Source of the DNA: Actinomadura hallensis
GTDB taxonomy: Bacteria; Actinomycetota; Actinomycetes; Streptosporangiales; Streptosporangiaceae
Length of the DNA: 64,000 nt
NCBI RefSeq assembly: GCF_006716765.1
Contig: NZ_VFPO01000001.1
Location: 3,348,001 to 3,412,000, forward strand
Direction of reading: 5' to 3'
This document shows, piece by piece, positions 1 through 9,564 of the stretch; the stretch's first letter is position 1, and each line of letters opens with the position of its first letter. The translations under genes and the position numbers were made by a program. The notes under the pieces are model-generated. The model searched no databases and was not told where the DNA came from. It was given only the letters and a program-made list of their open reading frames with translations.

Positions 1-472
1 GGATCGCGTGGCCCCGCGCGGGCACCTGCTCCGACAGGCCGTCCCAGCGGGCCAGCCCGTCGGTGATCGCCAGCGGTGTGAGGGTCAGCGAGACGAGCGT
101 GGCGACGCGGTCGCCGGGCGCGAGCCCGAGCGGCGACCGCGGCCCGGCCTCCTCCACGACGCCGACGAGCATGCCCCCGGAGCCGGTCACGGGGTTGTGC
201 ATCTTGCCGCGCTCGGCGACGATCCGCAGCACCTCGGCGCGGATGGCGCCGGGGTCGCCGCCGTGCGCGGTGTGCAGCTGCCGGTAGGACGCCGCGTCGA
301 GGTTGAGGCGCTCCACGCCGATCCGGACCTCGTCGTCGCGGATCCGGGGGTCGGTGTCGAGCCGCAGCGCGGCCTGCGGCAGCACGCCCTCGGGCTCCAG
401 CACCCGGTGCAGTCCCACCGCCGACCCCACCGCCGATTCCGCCGCGCCCGCCGCCGTGCCGCCGTCGCCCAT
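1..472 (-). CDS. kdd: L-erythro-3,5-diaminohexanoate dehydrogenase, N-terminal part (runs off left edge)
   Basis: The minus strand is open from an ATG at 472 to the window edge (157 codons) with an SD (GGAAGG) about 8 nt upstream. Read by hand, it contains the segments VRIGVERLNLDAASYRQL and GKMHNPVTGSGGML, which match my recollection of Kdd, the NAD(P)-dependent enzyme that deaminates L-erythro-3,5-diaminohexanoate in lysine fermentation. This is the GroES-like/alcohol-dehydrogenase-fold N-terminus; the Rossmann half lies outside the window. It is divergent from kamA, whose product supplies beta-lysine to the same pathway, which supports the call. The rest of the pathway (kce, kal, kamDE) may continue to the left but cannot be seen. 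Confidence 0.8.
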   Translation of the reverse strand, partial: MGDGGTAAGAAESAVGSAVGLHRVLEPEGVLPQAALRLDTDPRIRDDEVRIGVERLNLDAASYRQLHTAHGGDPGAIRAEVLRIVAERGKMHNPVTGSGGMLVGVVEEAGPRSPLGLAPGDRVATLVSLTLTPLAITDGLARWDGLSEQVPARGHAI

Positions 473-612
473 CACCGTTCCACCTTCCCGAAGACGCCCC
501 TGGTGCACGAAAGATATACCGGGTATCACTGGTTTCATCGAAAGTCTTCCCGTAACGTCGGCGCCATACAAGAGTTTCATGCGATACACGTGAAGCGAGG
601 AGGCGGTCAACG
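473..612. promoter_or_regulatory. kdd-kamA divergent promoter region with two palindromes
   Basis: This 140-bp region between divergent starts is AT-richer than its surroundings. It holds a perfect 11-bp palindrome ATACCGGGTAT at 516-526 and a second inverted repeat TTTCATCGAAA at 533-543. The kamA SD (GAGGAGG) lies just before 613. The palindromes are plausible operators for a shared regulator, but no regulator gene is adjacent in the window. Confidence 0.45.
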
Positions 613-1995
613 ATGACCACTGCCCTGCACCCGGACCGGGACGCCCCGCCCGGCGAGACCGCGCCCCAGCCGTACGCCTACCGGCGCAGGCCCCTGGAGG
701 AGCCGGACTGGCGCCGCTTTCCGGGCTGGCGCGACGTCACGCGGCAGGAGTGGGAGTCGGCGCAGTGGCAGCGCGCCAACTGCGTGAAGAACCTGCGGCA
801 GCTGCGCAGGGTCATGGGCGACCTGCTGGACGAGTCCTTCTACGCCGACCTCGAACGCGACCAGGCCGAGCGCGCGACCATGTCGATGCTCCTGCCGCCG
901 CAGATGCTCAACACGATGGACGCCTCCTCCACCGCCGCCTTCTACGCCGACCCCGTGCGGCGCTACATGCTCCCCGTGTTCAGCGACCGCCGCACCGACT
1001 GGCCGTCGCACCCCCTCGCCAGCCGCGACTCGCTGCACGAGGCCGAGATGTGGGCGGTCGAGGGCCTCACCCACCGCTACCCCACCAAGGTGCTCGCCGA
1101 GATCCTGCCGACCTGCCCGCAGTACTGCGGCCACTGCACCCGCATGGACCTGGTCGGCAACTCCACCCCGAGCGTCGACAAGCACAGGTTCACGATCAAG
1201 CCGCCGGACCGGCTCGGCGCCATGCTCGACTACCTGCGCCGCACCCCCGGCGTCCGCGACGTGGTCGTCTCCGGCGGCGACGTCGCCAACATGCCGTGGC
1301 CGCGGCTGGAGTCGTTCGTGGACTCCCTGCTCGACATCGACAACATCCGCGACGTCCGCCTGGCCAGCAAGGCGCTCATGGGCCTGCCGCAGCACTGGCT
1401 GCAGGACGACGTCCGCGCCGGCATGGAACGCCTGGCCGCCAAGGCCCGGCGGCGCGGCGTGCAGATCGCGATCCACACCCACGTCAACGCCGCCCAGTCG
1501 GTGACGCCGCTGGTGGCCCGGGCGGCGCGCGCCATGCTCGACACCGGCATCCGCGACGTCCGCAACCAGGGCGTGCTGCTGCGCGGCGTCAACGACACCC
1601 CCGAGGCGCTCCTCGACCTGTCGTTCGCGCTGCTCGACGAGGCGGAGATCGTCCCGTACTACCTGTACATGTGCGACATGATCCCCTACAGCGAGCACTG
1701 GCGGCTCGCGGTGTGGGAGGCGCAGGAACTCCAGCACGCCATCATGGGCTACCTTCCCGGTTTCGCCACGCCCCGCATCGTGTGCGACGTCCCCTACGTC
1801 GGCAAGCGCTGGGTGCACCAGCCCGCCGGCTACGACCGCGAACGCGGGATCTCCTACTGGACGAAGAACTACCGCACCGCCCTGGAGGCGTCCGACCCCG
1901 ACGCGCTGACCCGGCGGTACGAGTACCACGACCCGATCTACACGTTGCCGGAGCGCGGCCGCGAGTGGTGGCGGGAGCGGGCGGAGGCGGCCTGA
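613..1995 (+). CDS. kamA: KamA-family radical SAM lysine 2,3-aminomutase
   Basis: This 460-aa protein carries the radical-SAM cluster motif C168-PQY-C172-GH-C175 (CxxxCxxC), an SAM-binding VVSGGDV segment near 218-224 and a PYVGKRW segment. K398 in that segment sits where the PLP-binding lysine of lysine 2,3-aminomutases is expected. Family enzymes convert L-lysine to L-beta-lysine using [4Fe-4S], SAM and PLP. The start has AGGAGG about 9 nt upstream. The divergent kdd gene supports a role in lysine catabolism rather than EF-P modification (EpmB), which has a different context. Substrate is inferred from context; KamA relatives acting on glutamate or arginine exist. Confidence 0.8.
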   Translation: MTTALHPDRDAPPGETAPQPYAYRRRPLEEPDWRRFPGWRDVTRQEWESAQWQRANCVKNLRQLRRVMGDLLDESFYADLERDQAERATMSMLLPPQMLNTMDASSTAAFYADPVRRYMLPVFSDRRTDWPSHPLASRDSLHEAEMWAVEGLTHRYPTKVLAEILPTCPQYCGHCTRMDLVGNSTPSVDKHRFTIKPPDRLGAMLDYLRRTPGVRDVVVSGGDVANMPWPRLESFVDSLLDIDNIRDVRLASKALMGLPQHWLQDDVRAGMERLAAKARRRGVQIAIHTHVNAAQSVTPLVARAARAMLDTGIRDVRNQGVLLRGVNDTPEALLDLSFALLDEAEIVPYYLYMCDMIPYSEHWRLAVWEAQELQHAIMGYLPGFATPRIVCDVPYVGKRWVHQPAGYDRERGISYWTKNYRTALEASDPDALTRRYEYHDPIYTLPERGREWWRERAEAA

Positions 1996-2060
1996 CGCCG
2001 GGGCCGGCGCGGTCCCGGGGTGCTCGGGGGCTGATCGCGATGGCCGGACCGCCCGGCGCC

Positions 2061-2075
2061 TTTACTTTGTAGATC
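2061..2075. promoter_or_regulatory. AT-rich element upstream of the P450, repeated elsewhere in the window
   Basis: TTTACTTTGTAGATC lies 5 bases before the P450 ATG. A 13/15 match, TTTACATTGTAGATT, is at 18203-18217, and the 9-mer TTGTAGATC recurs at 19757-19765. It could contain the P450 -10 (TACTTT at 2063-2068) or be a regulator site. The second copy contains TACATTGTA, a palindrome of the type bound by BlaI/MecI-family repressors. The function is inferred. Confidence 0.3.
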
Positions 2076-2079
2076 AGTA

Positions 2080-3288
2080 ATGGGCCGGTCTATCCTCGGG
2101 CGGGTGGCATCCGACCCGACCTCCCGGTTCCCGGCCGGCGCGGCCGTCACCGCCGCCGACCTCGCCGACGACCCGCACCCCCACCTCGCGCGGCTGCGCG
2201 AGCGCGAGCCCGTCTCCTGGCTCCCCGCCCTCGGCGGCTGGCTGGTGACCTCCCGGGACGCGGCGCTGCGGGTGCTGCGCGACGCGGCCGCGTTCACCGT
2301 GGACGACCCGCGCTTCTCCACCGCGCAGGTGGTCGGCCCGAGCATGCTGTCGCTGGACGGCCCCGCCCACGCGCGGCACCGCGACCCGTTCGCGCGGCCC
2401 TTCCGCCCGGCGGCGACCCGCGAGCGCTTCACGGCGTTCGTGGAGGCCGAGGCCGCGCGGCTCGTCGCCGGCCTGGCGCCCGCGGGCCGCGCCGAGCTCC
2501 GCGGCGCGCTGGCCGGGCCGCTGGCCGTCGCCGTCGTCACCGAGGCGCTCGGGCTCGACGGGGTCGACGCGGCCACCGTCCGGTCCTGGTACGCGACGTT
2601 CGTGGAGGCCGTGTCGGCGATCACCGCGGGCGGCGCGGCACCCCCGGAGGCCGCCCAGGCCTACCGGCTGCTGGGCGAGGCCGTCGGGGAGGCCGCCGCC
2701 GCGTCCCGCCCCGGGTCGCTGCTGGCCGGGGCCGCCCGCGACACGGCCGGCCTGTCCCCCGCCGAGGTCACCGCCAACGCGGCGATCCTGATGTTCGGCG
2801 GGATCGACACCACCGAGGGGATGATCGCCAACGCGGCGCTGCACCTGCTCGGGCACCCCGGCCAGCTCCGGCTCGTGCTGGACGACCCAGGCCTGCTGCC
2901 CGCCGCGATCGAGGAGTCGCTGCGGCTGGAGCCGACGGCGGCGGTGGTGGACCGGTACGCCGTCCGCGACGTCCGCCTGGCGGGGGCGGACGTGCGGGCG
3001 GGCGACCTCGTCCGCGTCTCGATCGCCGGCGCCAACCGCGACCCCGCCGTGTTCCCCGACCCCGACCGCTACGACGTGCTCCGCGACAACGCCGCCGAGC
3101 ACCTGTCGTTCGCGCACGGCCCGCACTTCTGCTTCGGCTCCCACCTGGCCCGGCTGGAGGCCCGCACGGCCCTCGCCGCGCTGCTGGACCGGCTACCCGG
3201 GCTCCGGCTCGACCCGTCCCGCCCCGCCCGGCCGCACGGGCTGGTGTTCCGCAGGCCCCCGCGCCTGGACGTGGTCTGGGACACCTGA
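2080..3288 (+). CDS. Cytochrome P450
   Basis: This 402-aa soluble bacterial-type P450 has the haem-ligand motif FAHGPHFCFGSHLARLE near the C-terminus, the ExxR pair in EESLRLEP and an I-helix FGGIDTTEG. The I-helix has GG where A/G-G is usual before the acid/TT pair. P450s are haem-thiolate monooxygenases; nothing here fixes the substrate, and no ferredoxin or ferredoxin reductase gene is adjacent. ATG 2080 lacks a clear SD and follows an AT-rich element closely, so the transcript may be near-leaderless; GTG 2104 is an alternative start. It stands alone on its strand after kamA (84-bp gap) and is probably a separate transcription unit. Confidence 0.9.
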   Translation: MGRSILGRVASDPTSRFPAGAAVTAADLADDPHPHLARLREREPVSWLPALGGWLVTSRDAALRVLRDAAAFTVDDPRFSTAQVVGPSMLSLDGPAHARHRDPFARPFRPAATRERFTAFVEAEAARLVAGLAPAGRAELRGALAGPLAVAVVTEALGLDGVDAATVRSWYATFVEAVSAITAGGAAPPEAAQAYRLLGEAVGEAAAASRPGSLLAGAARDTAGLSPAEVTANAAILMFGGIDTTEGMIANAALHLLGHPGQLRLVLDDPGLLPAAIEESLRLEPTAAVVDRYAVRDVRLAGADVRAGDLVRVSIAGANRDPAVFPDPDRYDVLRDNAAEHLSFAHGPHFCFGSHLARLEARTALAALLDRLPGLRLDPSRPARPHGLVFRRPPRLDVVWDT

Positions 3289-3399
3289 CGCCCCCCTGCC
3301 TGACGTCCCCTGGGGAACCCCGGCGGCACGGGCCGGGGCGGCCGGTTCCGGACCGTTCTTAACGCCTCCCCAAGCCCACCTTTATGGGAGCATCTCCGG

Positions 3400-4479
3400 A
3401 TGAACGTGGAACGCCGAGTCGAGCTGCGCTTCGCGGAGGAGAGCCGCGAAGCCGAGACGCACACCAACCTGTCCGCCGTGCGCCAGGACGGCCGCTGCCT
3501 GTGGGTGGCGGGCGACGAGACCGCCACCGTCGAGCGGCTGACCGCCGTCCCCGGGGAGGACGGACGCGTCACCGGCTACGGCGGGCAGCGGACCGTGGCG
3601 CTCGCCGACCTGGTCCCCCTGCCCGCCGGCCGCGACGAGGAGGCCGACATCGAGGGGCTGGCGTGCGCCGGCGGCTGGCTCTGGGCGATCGGGTCGCACA
3701 GCCTCAAGCGCAAGCGGATCAAGCCGGAGCACGACGCCGCCAAGTCCCGCCGGCGGCTCGCCAAGATCGTGCGCGAGGACAACCGGTTCATCCTGGCCCG
3801 GCTCCCCCTCGTCACCGGCGACGACGGACTCCCCGACGTCGTGCGCCAGGACGGGGACCGGACCGCGGCCGTGCTCGGTCTCAACAAGGACTCCATCACC
3901 GACCTGCTGGAGGACGACCCCCACCTGGCGCCTTTCCTGGCGATCCCCAGCAAGGACAACGGCATCGACATCGAGGGCGTCGCCGCCCACGGCGACCGCA
4001 TCTACGTCGGCCTGCGCGGGCCGGTGCTGCGGGGGTGGGCCGTCCTCATCGAGATCCGCCCCGGCACCGACCCCGCCGACCCCCGCCGGCTGCGGCCGCT
4101 CCCCCTCGGCGACGACGGCGCGCTCTACCGCACCCACTTCATGGACCTGGGCGGCCTCGGCATCCGGGACCTGTGCCCCCACGGCGACGACCTCCTGATC
4201 CTCACCGGGCCCAGCATGGACCTCGACGGGCCGGTGCGCGTCGTGCGGTGGCGGAACGCGGCCAGGGCGGACGCACCCGAGATCGTCACCTCCGGCGACC
4301 TGGAGGTGCTGGGCGACCTCCCCTACGGCGACGGCGACGACCACGCCGAGGGCATCGCCGTCCTGGACGAGCCGGGCGGCCCGGGGATCCGGCTGCTGGT
4401 CGTCTACGACAGCCCGGCACCGGCCCGGCTGACCGCGGACGGCGGCGTCCTCGCCGACGTGGTGACCTTGGGCGGCTGA
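3400..4479 (+). CDS. DUF3616 domain-containing protein
   Basis: The 359-aa protein is recognised as DUF3616 from its overall sequence: an N-terminal SAVRQDGRCLWVAGDE strand, then repeated WxxG/GLACAGGWLWAIGSH-like blocks as in a beta-propeller, including a DIEGVAAHGDRIYVGLRG segment around residue 190. There is no signal peptide, so it is probably cytoplasmic. Function of the family is unknown to me. The start is ATG 3400; the nearest purine-rich stretch (GGGAG) is somewhat far upstream. It lies between a P450 and an acyl-CoA dehydrogenase, with gaps on both sides, so there is no operon evidence. Confidence 0.75.
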   Translation: MNVERRVELRFAEESREAETHTNLSAVRQDGRCLWVAGDETATVERLTAVPGEDGRVTGYGGQRTVALADLVPLPAGRDEEADIEGLACAGGWLWAIGSHSLKRKRIKPEHDAAKSRRRLAKIVREDNRFILARLPLVTGDDGLPDVVRQDGDRTAAVLGLNKDSITDLLEDDPHLAPFLAIPSKDNGIDIEGVAAHGDRIYVGLRGPVLRGWAVLIEIRPGTDPADPRRLRPLPLGDDGALYRTHFMDLGGLGIRDLCPHGDDLLILTGPSMDLDGPVRVVRWRNAARADAPEIVTSGDLEVLGDLPYGDGDDHAEGIAVLDEPGGPGIRLLVVYDSPAPARLTADGGVLADVVTLGG

Positions 4480-4509
4480 GCCCCCGGCCCCGGTCCCCGG
4501 CCCCCGAAT

Positions 4510-4521
4510 AAGCGTTCGCTT
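4510..4521. promoter_or_regulatory. Inverted repeat upstream of acyl-CoA dehydrogenase
   Basis: AAGCG-TT-CGCTT is a 5-bp-arm inverted repeat about 50 bp before the dehydrogenase start. Short palindromes like this are typical TetR-family operators near fatty-acid or amino-acid catabolic genes. No TetR gene is in the window. Confidence 0.35.
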
Positions 4522-4572
4522 GCGCGCGTCTGCTTGGATGGGTGCGGTCACCCGGCAAGGAAGGCGGAGAGC

Positions 4573-5838
4573 ATGATCGAGTGGTCCGACGAAGACCTGA
4601 TGATCCGGGACGCGGTGCGCGGCTGGATCGACGCGGAGGTCAGGCCGAACCTGGACGCGCTGGAGTCGGGCGACCTGCCGCCGTACGACCTGCTGCGGAA
4701 CCTGTTCAAGACGTTCGGCATGGACGAGATGGCGCGCGCGTCCTTCCGCGCCCGCCAGGAGCGCGAGCGCGCCGGCGCGCCGTCCGATTCGGGGGACGGG
4801 GACGGGGACGGGCGGGAACGTTCCGGCGGCAACGCCGCGATGTCCATGCTGCCGATCATCGAGCTGTGCAAGGTGGCGCCCGGCCTGGTGTCGGCGATGG
4901 GCGTCAGCCTCGGCCTCGCGGCCGGGACGATCATGAAGCGGGGGACGCCCGAGCAGCGCGAGCGGTGGGCCCTGGACCTGCTCACCTTCGACAAGATCGG
5001 CGCCTGGGCCATCACCGAGCCGGGCTCCGGGTCCGACGCGTTCGGGGGCATGCAGACCACGGCCCGCAAGGTCGGCGACGAGTACGTCATCAACGGCAGC
5101 AAGACCTTCATCACCAACGGCCCCTACGCCGACACGATCGTCCTGTACTGCAAACTCGACGACCGTCCCGCCGGCGACGACGGCCGTCCCGCCGGCGAGC
5201 ACGGCGGACGGGACCCGCGCGACCGGGAGATCCTCACCTTCGTCCTCGACCGCGGCATGGAGGGCCTGGAGCAGAGCCGGCCGCTGCGCAAGATGGGCCT
5301 GCACTCCTCCCCCACCGGCGAGCTGTTCCTCAACGACGTGCGCGCGGGCGCCGACCGGCTGCTCGCCTCGGGGTCCGGCGGCGGCAAGGAGTCGGCCAAG
5401 CAGAACTTCGTCACCGAGCGCGCCGGCGTCGCCGCCATGTCCCTCGGCGTCATCGAGGAGTGCCTGCGGCTGTCGGTCGAGTACGCCAAGACCCGCGAGC
5501 TGTGGGGGCAGCGGATCGGGGACTTCCAGCTCATCCAGCTGAAGCTGGCCAAGATGGAGGTCGCGCGGCTCAACGTCCAGAACCTGGTGTTCCGGCACAT
5601 CGAGATGCAGCGCGCCGGGCGGAGCCCGTCGCTGGCGGAGGCGTCGGCGATGAAGCTGTACTCCGCGCAGGCCGCCAACGAGGTCGCGCAGGAGGCGGTG
5701 CAGCTGTTCGGCGGCAACGGCTACATGGCCGAGTACCGCGTCGAGCAGCTCGCCCGCGACGCCAAGTCGTTCCAGATCTACGCCGGGACCGACGAGATCC
5801 AGGTGACCCACATCGCCCGCGACCTGCTGTCCTCCTGA
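4573..5838 (+). CDS. Acyl-CoA dehydrogenase (isovaleryl-CoA-dehydrogenase-like active site)
   Basis: This 421-aa FAD-dependent dehydrogenase has the family signatures WAITEPGSGSDAFG near 145-157, the middle-domain NGSKTFITNGPYAD, a C-terminal QLFGGNGYMAEYRVEQLARDAK and YAGTDEIQ. The glutamate usual in YEGTxEIQ of medium-chain enzymes is Ala here. E282 in FVTERAGVAA aligns by eye with the catalytic Glu of isovaleryl-CoA dehydrogenases, suggesting a branched-chain or long-chain substrate. Residues about 64-86 form an acidic low-complexity insert. The start is set by AAGGAAGGCGG upstream of ATG 4573; an in-frame ATG at 4534 lacks an SD. It is probably monocistronic, with a palindrome at 4510 as candidate operator. 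Confidence 0.88.
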   Translation: MIEWSDEDLMIRDAVRGWIDAEVRPNLDALESGDLPPYDLLRNLFKTFGMDEMARASFRARQERERAGAPSDSGDGDGDGRERSGGNAAMSMLPIIELCKVAPGLVSAMGVSLGLAAGTIMKRGTPEQRERWALDLLTFDKIGAWAITEPGSGSDAFGGMQTTARKVGDEYVINGSKTFITNGPYADTIVLYCKLDDRPAGDDGRPAGEHGGRDPRDREILTFVLDRGMEGLEQSRPLRKMGLHSSPTGELFLNDVRAGADRLLASGSGGGKESAKQNFVTERAGVAAMSLGVIEECLRLSVEYAKTRELWGQRIGDFQLIQLKLAKMEVARLNVQNLVFRHIEMQRAGRSPSLAEASAMKLYSAQAANEVAQEAVQLFGGNGYMAEYRVEQLARDAKSFQIYAGTDEIQVTHIARDLLSS

Positions 5839-5978
5839 CCGGCTCCCCAGGGCCTCCCGCCGGGGGCCGGACACGGCCGTGCTCCGCGGCGGGGACGCCC
5901 GAACTTTCCGCGGCGGCGCTCCATCGAACAGGTGGGGGGCGGGCGAGGGCGATCGCCCGCCCCCGCCGAGGTCCTTTC

Positions 5979-6008
5979 TGGACAAGCCGACGACGGGGAC
6001 TGGATACT
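5979..6008 (+). promoter_or_regulatory. Candidate sigma-70-type promoter of the FHA gene
   Basis: TGGACA at 5979-5984 and GATACT at 6003-6008 are 18 bp apart. The -10 ends 7 nt before ATG 6016, which predicts a leaderless mRNA and explains the absence of an SD. Confidence 0.5.
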
Positions 6009-6015
6009 CACAGCT

Positions 6016-6555
6016 ATGGACGGTCAGCCCTCATTCCCGGTGAGAGCGTCCGACATGGAGCGGGACCGGGTCCTGCGCGTCCTCAGTGAACGCGTGGCCG
6101 AGGGCCGGATGTCGAACGAGACGTTCGAGCGCCGCGTCGACCAGGTGCTGCGGGCCCGCAGCAGGGCCGAGCTCGCCGACATCGTGCACGACCTGCCGCC
6201 GCCCGGCCGCGTCCTGCGCCGGCTCACCGGCATCATCTCCTCGGTGTCGCAGGTGACGGCGCGGGTCGAGGCGGCCTGGCGGGCGCCGCGGCTGCCGCGG
6301 TTCGTGCTGCCGCCCGCGGACCTGAAGCGGATCGTGGTGGGCCGCGCCCCCGGCTGCCAGTTCGTCCTGACCGACCTGACCGTCTCCCGGTTCCACGCCG
6401 AGATCTACCGCGCCGAGGACGGCTGGATGATCTCCGATCTCGGCTCGATGAACGGCACCCGCGTCAACGGCTGGCGGCTCACCGGCCCCGCCCGCGTCCG
6501 CCCCGGCGACGAGGTCGGCTTCGGCAACGCCACCTTCATCGTCACCGCGCCCTGA
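6016..6555 (+). CDS. DUF1707 and FHA domain protein
   Basis: This 179-aa protein has an N-terminal DUF1707 segment (RASDMERDRVLRVLSERVAEG to about residue 58) and a C-terminal FHA domain from about residue 112: VVGRAPGCQF, SRFHAE, and GSMNGTRVNG. The conserved Gly-Arg, Ser/His and Asn-Gly phosphothreonine-binding residues are all present. It is likely a cytosolic adaptor that reads Ser/Thr-kinase phosphorylation; the kinase partner is not in the window. The ATG is chosen from the promoter geometry and because DUF1707 proteins start just before this block; the upstream extension is Gly/Arg-rich and unlike the family. Confidence 0.85.
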   Translation: MDGQPSFPVRASDMERDRVLRVLSERVAEGRMSNETFERRVDQVLRARSRAELADIVHDLPPPGRVLRRLTGIISSVSQVTARVEAAWRAPRLPRFVLPPADLKRIVVGRAPGCQFVLTDLTVSRFHAEIYRAEDGWMISDLGSMNGTRVNGWRLTGPARVRPGDEVGFGNATFIVTAP

Positions 6556-6595
6556 GGGCCCGCCCGGCGGGCCCGGCCGGGTTCCCCGCCCCGGG

Positions 6596-7036
6596 TCACA
6601 GGGGCGGGCGGCGCGACTCCCACGGGGTGCTGAGGACGACCGTCGTGCGCGTCGCGACGTTCGCGGCGGCGCGTATCTGCTGCAGGAGCTCCTCCAGCTC
6701 GTTCGGCGACCCGACGCGCACCTTGAGGATGTAGCTCTCCTCCCCCGCCACCGAATGGCACGCCTCGATCGCCTGGAGATGGGCGAGCCGCTCGGGCGCG
6801 TCGTCGGGCGCGGCCGGGTCGATCGGCTTGATCGACACGAACGCGGTCAGCGGCAGCCCGATCAGCCGGCTGTCGAACTGGGCGGCGAACCCCACGATGA
6901 CGCCGCGCTTCTGCAGCCGCCGGACGCGCTGGTGCACCGCCGACACCGACAGGCCGGTCTCCTTCGCCAGGTCGGTGAAACTCATCCGCCCGTCGTCGGC
7001 CAGCAGCGCCATGATCTGACGATCGATCTCCTCCAC
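6596..7036 (-). CDS. Lrp/AsnC-family transcriptional regulator
   Basis: This 146-aa protein has an N-terminal HTH (MSFTDLAKETGLSVSAVHQRVRRLQKRGVI, about 19-46) and a C-terminal RAM/ligand-binding domain (ACHSVAGEESYILKVRV then LEELLQQIRAAANVATRTTVVLST). Lrp/AsnC proteins sense amino acids and usually control amino-acid transport or metabolism. The start is GTG 7036. TAGATT at 7043-7048 lies 6 nt upstream of it, as in a leaderless transcript. The nearby targets are uncertain; kamA/kdd lie about 5 kb away. Confidence 0.9.
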   Translation of the reverse strand: MEEIDRQIMALLADDGRMSFTDLAKETGLSVSAVHQRVRRLQKRGVIVGFAAQFDSRLIGLPLTAFVSIKPIDPAAPDDAPERLAHLQAIEACHSVAGEESYILKVRVGSPNELEELLQQIRAAANVATRTTVVLSTPWESRRPPL

Positions 7037-7042
7037 GCGGGA

Positions 7043-7048
7043 AATCTA
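7043..7048 (-). promoter_or_regulatory. Leaderless -10 element of the Lrp gene
   Basis: On the minus strand TAGATT precedes GTG 7036 by 6 nt and there is no SD. Confidence 0.4.
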
Positions 7049-7142
7049 GCGTGCCGGGACCGGTGCCCGATACGGGTTTGCGCGGCGCCCTCCCCGGACC
7101 GCCGTGTTTCCCCTGATCCGCCGGCGTCTCCCCCCGGATCCG

Positions 7143-8162
7143 TCAGCGGCGGACGGTGCGCAGCGGCCCGCAGCTGCCGCGCACGACCAGCTCGGTCGGC
7201 AGCAGGACGGGCCCGCCCCGGCCCCGGCGGGCGGGCTCGCGCAGGAGCATCTCGCAGGCGCGGTAGCCGATGTCGTGCCCCGGGCGCGCGACGGCGGTGA
7301 GCGGAGGGTCGCACAGCTCCGCCCACGCGACGTCGTCGACCATCGCGATCGACACGTCGGCGGGGACCCGCAGGTCCAGCTCGCGGGCCACCAGCACGGC
7401 GGCCTCGCCGAGCCGGTGCCCGGCGGCCAGGACGGCGGTGACGTCGTCGCGGCGCTGCAGCAGCCCCGCGGCGGCCGCGTAGGCGGCGTCCCCGGCGGGG
7501 CGGGCCGCGACGACCAGGTCCTCCTCCACCGGCACGCCGAGCTGCGCGAGGGTGTCGCGGAACGCGGTCTCCCGCGCGCCCGCCGGGCTGCGGGGCGCCT
7601 CGCCGAGGAACCCGATGCGGCGGTGCCCGAGCCCGGCGAGGTACTCGGTGAGCGACCGCACGCCCCCGGCGTCGTCGGCGAGCACGGCCGGGATCTCCGG
7701 GAACCCCGGCAGGGCGCGGCCGGCGAAGACGACGCTGGAGCACACGCGGGCCGCGCCGCGCCAGTCGGCCTCGGTCCCGGCGGGGTGGGCGATGACGCCG
7801 TCGACGCGCTGCCCGACGAGCCGCTCGACGATCTCGGCCTCGCGGGCCGGGTCGCCGTGCGCGGCGTCCACGATGACGTGCTCGCCGAGGGTGCGGGCGC
7901 AGGCCAGCACGCCCGCGATCAGCTCGGCGCAGAACGGGTCGGTGACGTCGGGGACGATCAGGCCGATCCCGCCGCTGCGGCGCAGCTTGAGGCCGCGGCC
8001 GAGGGCGCTCGGCCGGTAGTCCAGCTCGCGCGCCGCGGCCAGCACCCGCTCGCGGGTGGCGGCGCTGACCGAGCCGGAGCCGGAGAACACCCGCGACACC
8101 GTGGCGATGCCCACGCCCGCCGCCGCCGCCACGTCCTTGATCGTCGCCGTTCGCCGCGTCAT
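7143..8162 (-). CDS. LacI-family transcriptional repressor
   Basis: This 339-aa protein has an N-terminal LacI HTH ([22 protein letters not shown]) with hinge helix [21 protein letters not shown], followed by a periplasmic-binding-protein-like effector domain ([22 protein letters not shown]). The ATG at 8162 is preferred because [11 protein letters not shown] is the usual family N-terminus and GGGAGGGA precedes it; GTG 8192 is an alternative. It is divergent from the ABC ATPase at 8314, and the intergenic region carries three TGGAAAC-type palindromes, so it almost certainly represses the sugar-uptake ATPase and probably its own promoter. Effector sugar unknown. Confidence 0.92.
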   Translation of the reverse strand: MTRRTATIKDVAAAAGVGIATVSRVFSGSGSVSAATRERVLAAARELDYRPSALGRGLKLRRSGGIGLIVPDVTDPFCAELIAGVLACARTLGEHVIVDAAHGDPAREAEIVERLVGQRVDGVIAHPAGTEADWRGAARVCSSVVFAGRALPGFPEIPAVLADDAGGVRSLTEYLAGLGHRRIGFLGEAPRSPAGARETAFRDTLAQLGVPVEEDLVVAARPAGDAAYAAAAGLLQRRDDVTAVLAAGHRLGEAAVLVARELDLRVPADVSIAMVDDVAWAELCDPPLTAVARPGHDIGYRACEMLLREPARRGRGGPVLLPTELVVRGSCGPLRTVRR

Positions 8163-8223
8163 CGGCCGTCCGTCCCTCCCGCCGTGGGCCACGCGCTCAT
8201 GTTCTCACGAAAAAGCCCTCCCC

Positions 8224-8237
8224 TGGAAACGATTCCA
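8224..8237. promoter_or_regulatory. LacI-type operator 1
   Basis: TGGAAACGATTCCA is a CG-centred palindrome with one mismatch, typical of LacI/GalR operators. It lies 62 bp from the LacI start codon. Confidence 0.7.
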
Positions 8238-8250
8238 TGATGTTTACTCC

Positions 8251-8264
8251 GAAAAGCGCTTCAC
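8251..8264. promoter_or_regulatory. LacI-type operator 2 (degenerate)
   Basis: GAAAAGCGCTTCAC is a GC-centred half-conserved palindrome (5 of 7 arm bases pair), 27 bp centre-to-centre from operator 1. Confidence 0.4.
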
Positions 8265-8286
8265 AGCCGAGCAAGCAAGAGCATTA

Positions 8287-8300
8287 TGGAAACGTTTTCA
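8287..8300. promoter_or_regulatory. LacI-type operator 3, abutting the ATPase ribosome binding site
   Basis: TGGAAACGTTTTCA has one mismatch to perfect symmetry and ends directly before the GGAGGGG SD of the ATPase at 8314, so binding would block transcription start or early elongation. Confidence 0.7.
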
Positions 8301-8313
8301 TGGAGGGGTACGG

Positions 8314-9558
<1,245 letters not shown>

Positions 9559-9564
9559 CCGACG

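Noticed and set aside
8..616. Plus-strand 202-codon ORF across the left end
   Set aside because: Arg/Pro/His-rich antisense shadow of kdd; the minus-strand reading gives a recognisable Kdd N-terminus with SD.
8056..8313. N-terminal extension of ATPase copy 1
   Set aside because: It overlaps lacI and its operators; ATG 8314 with SD gives the normal ATPase N-terminus.
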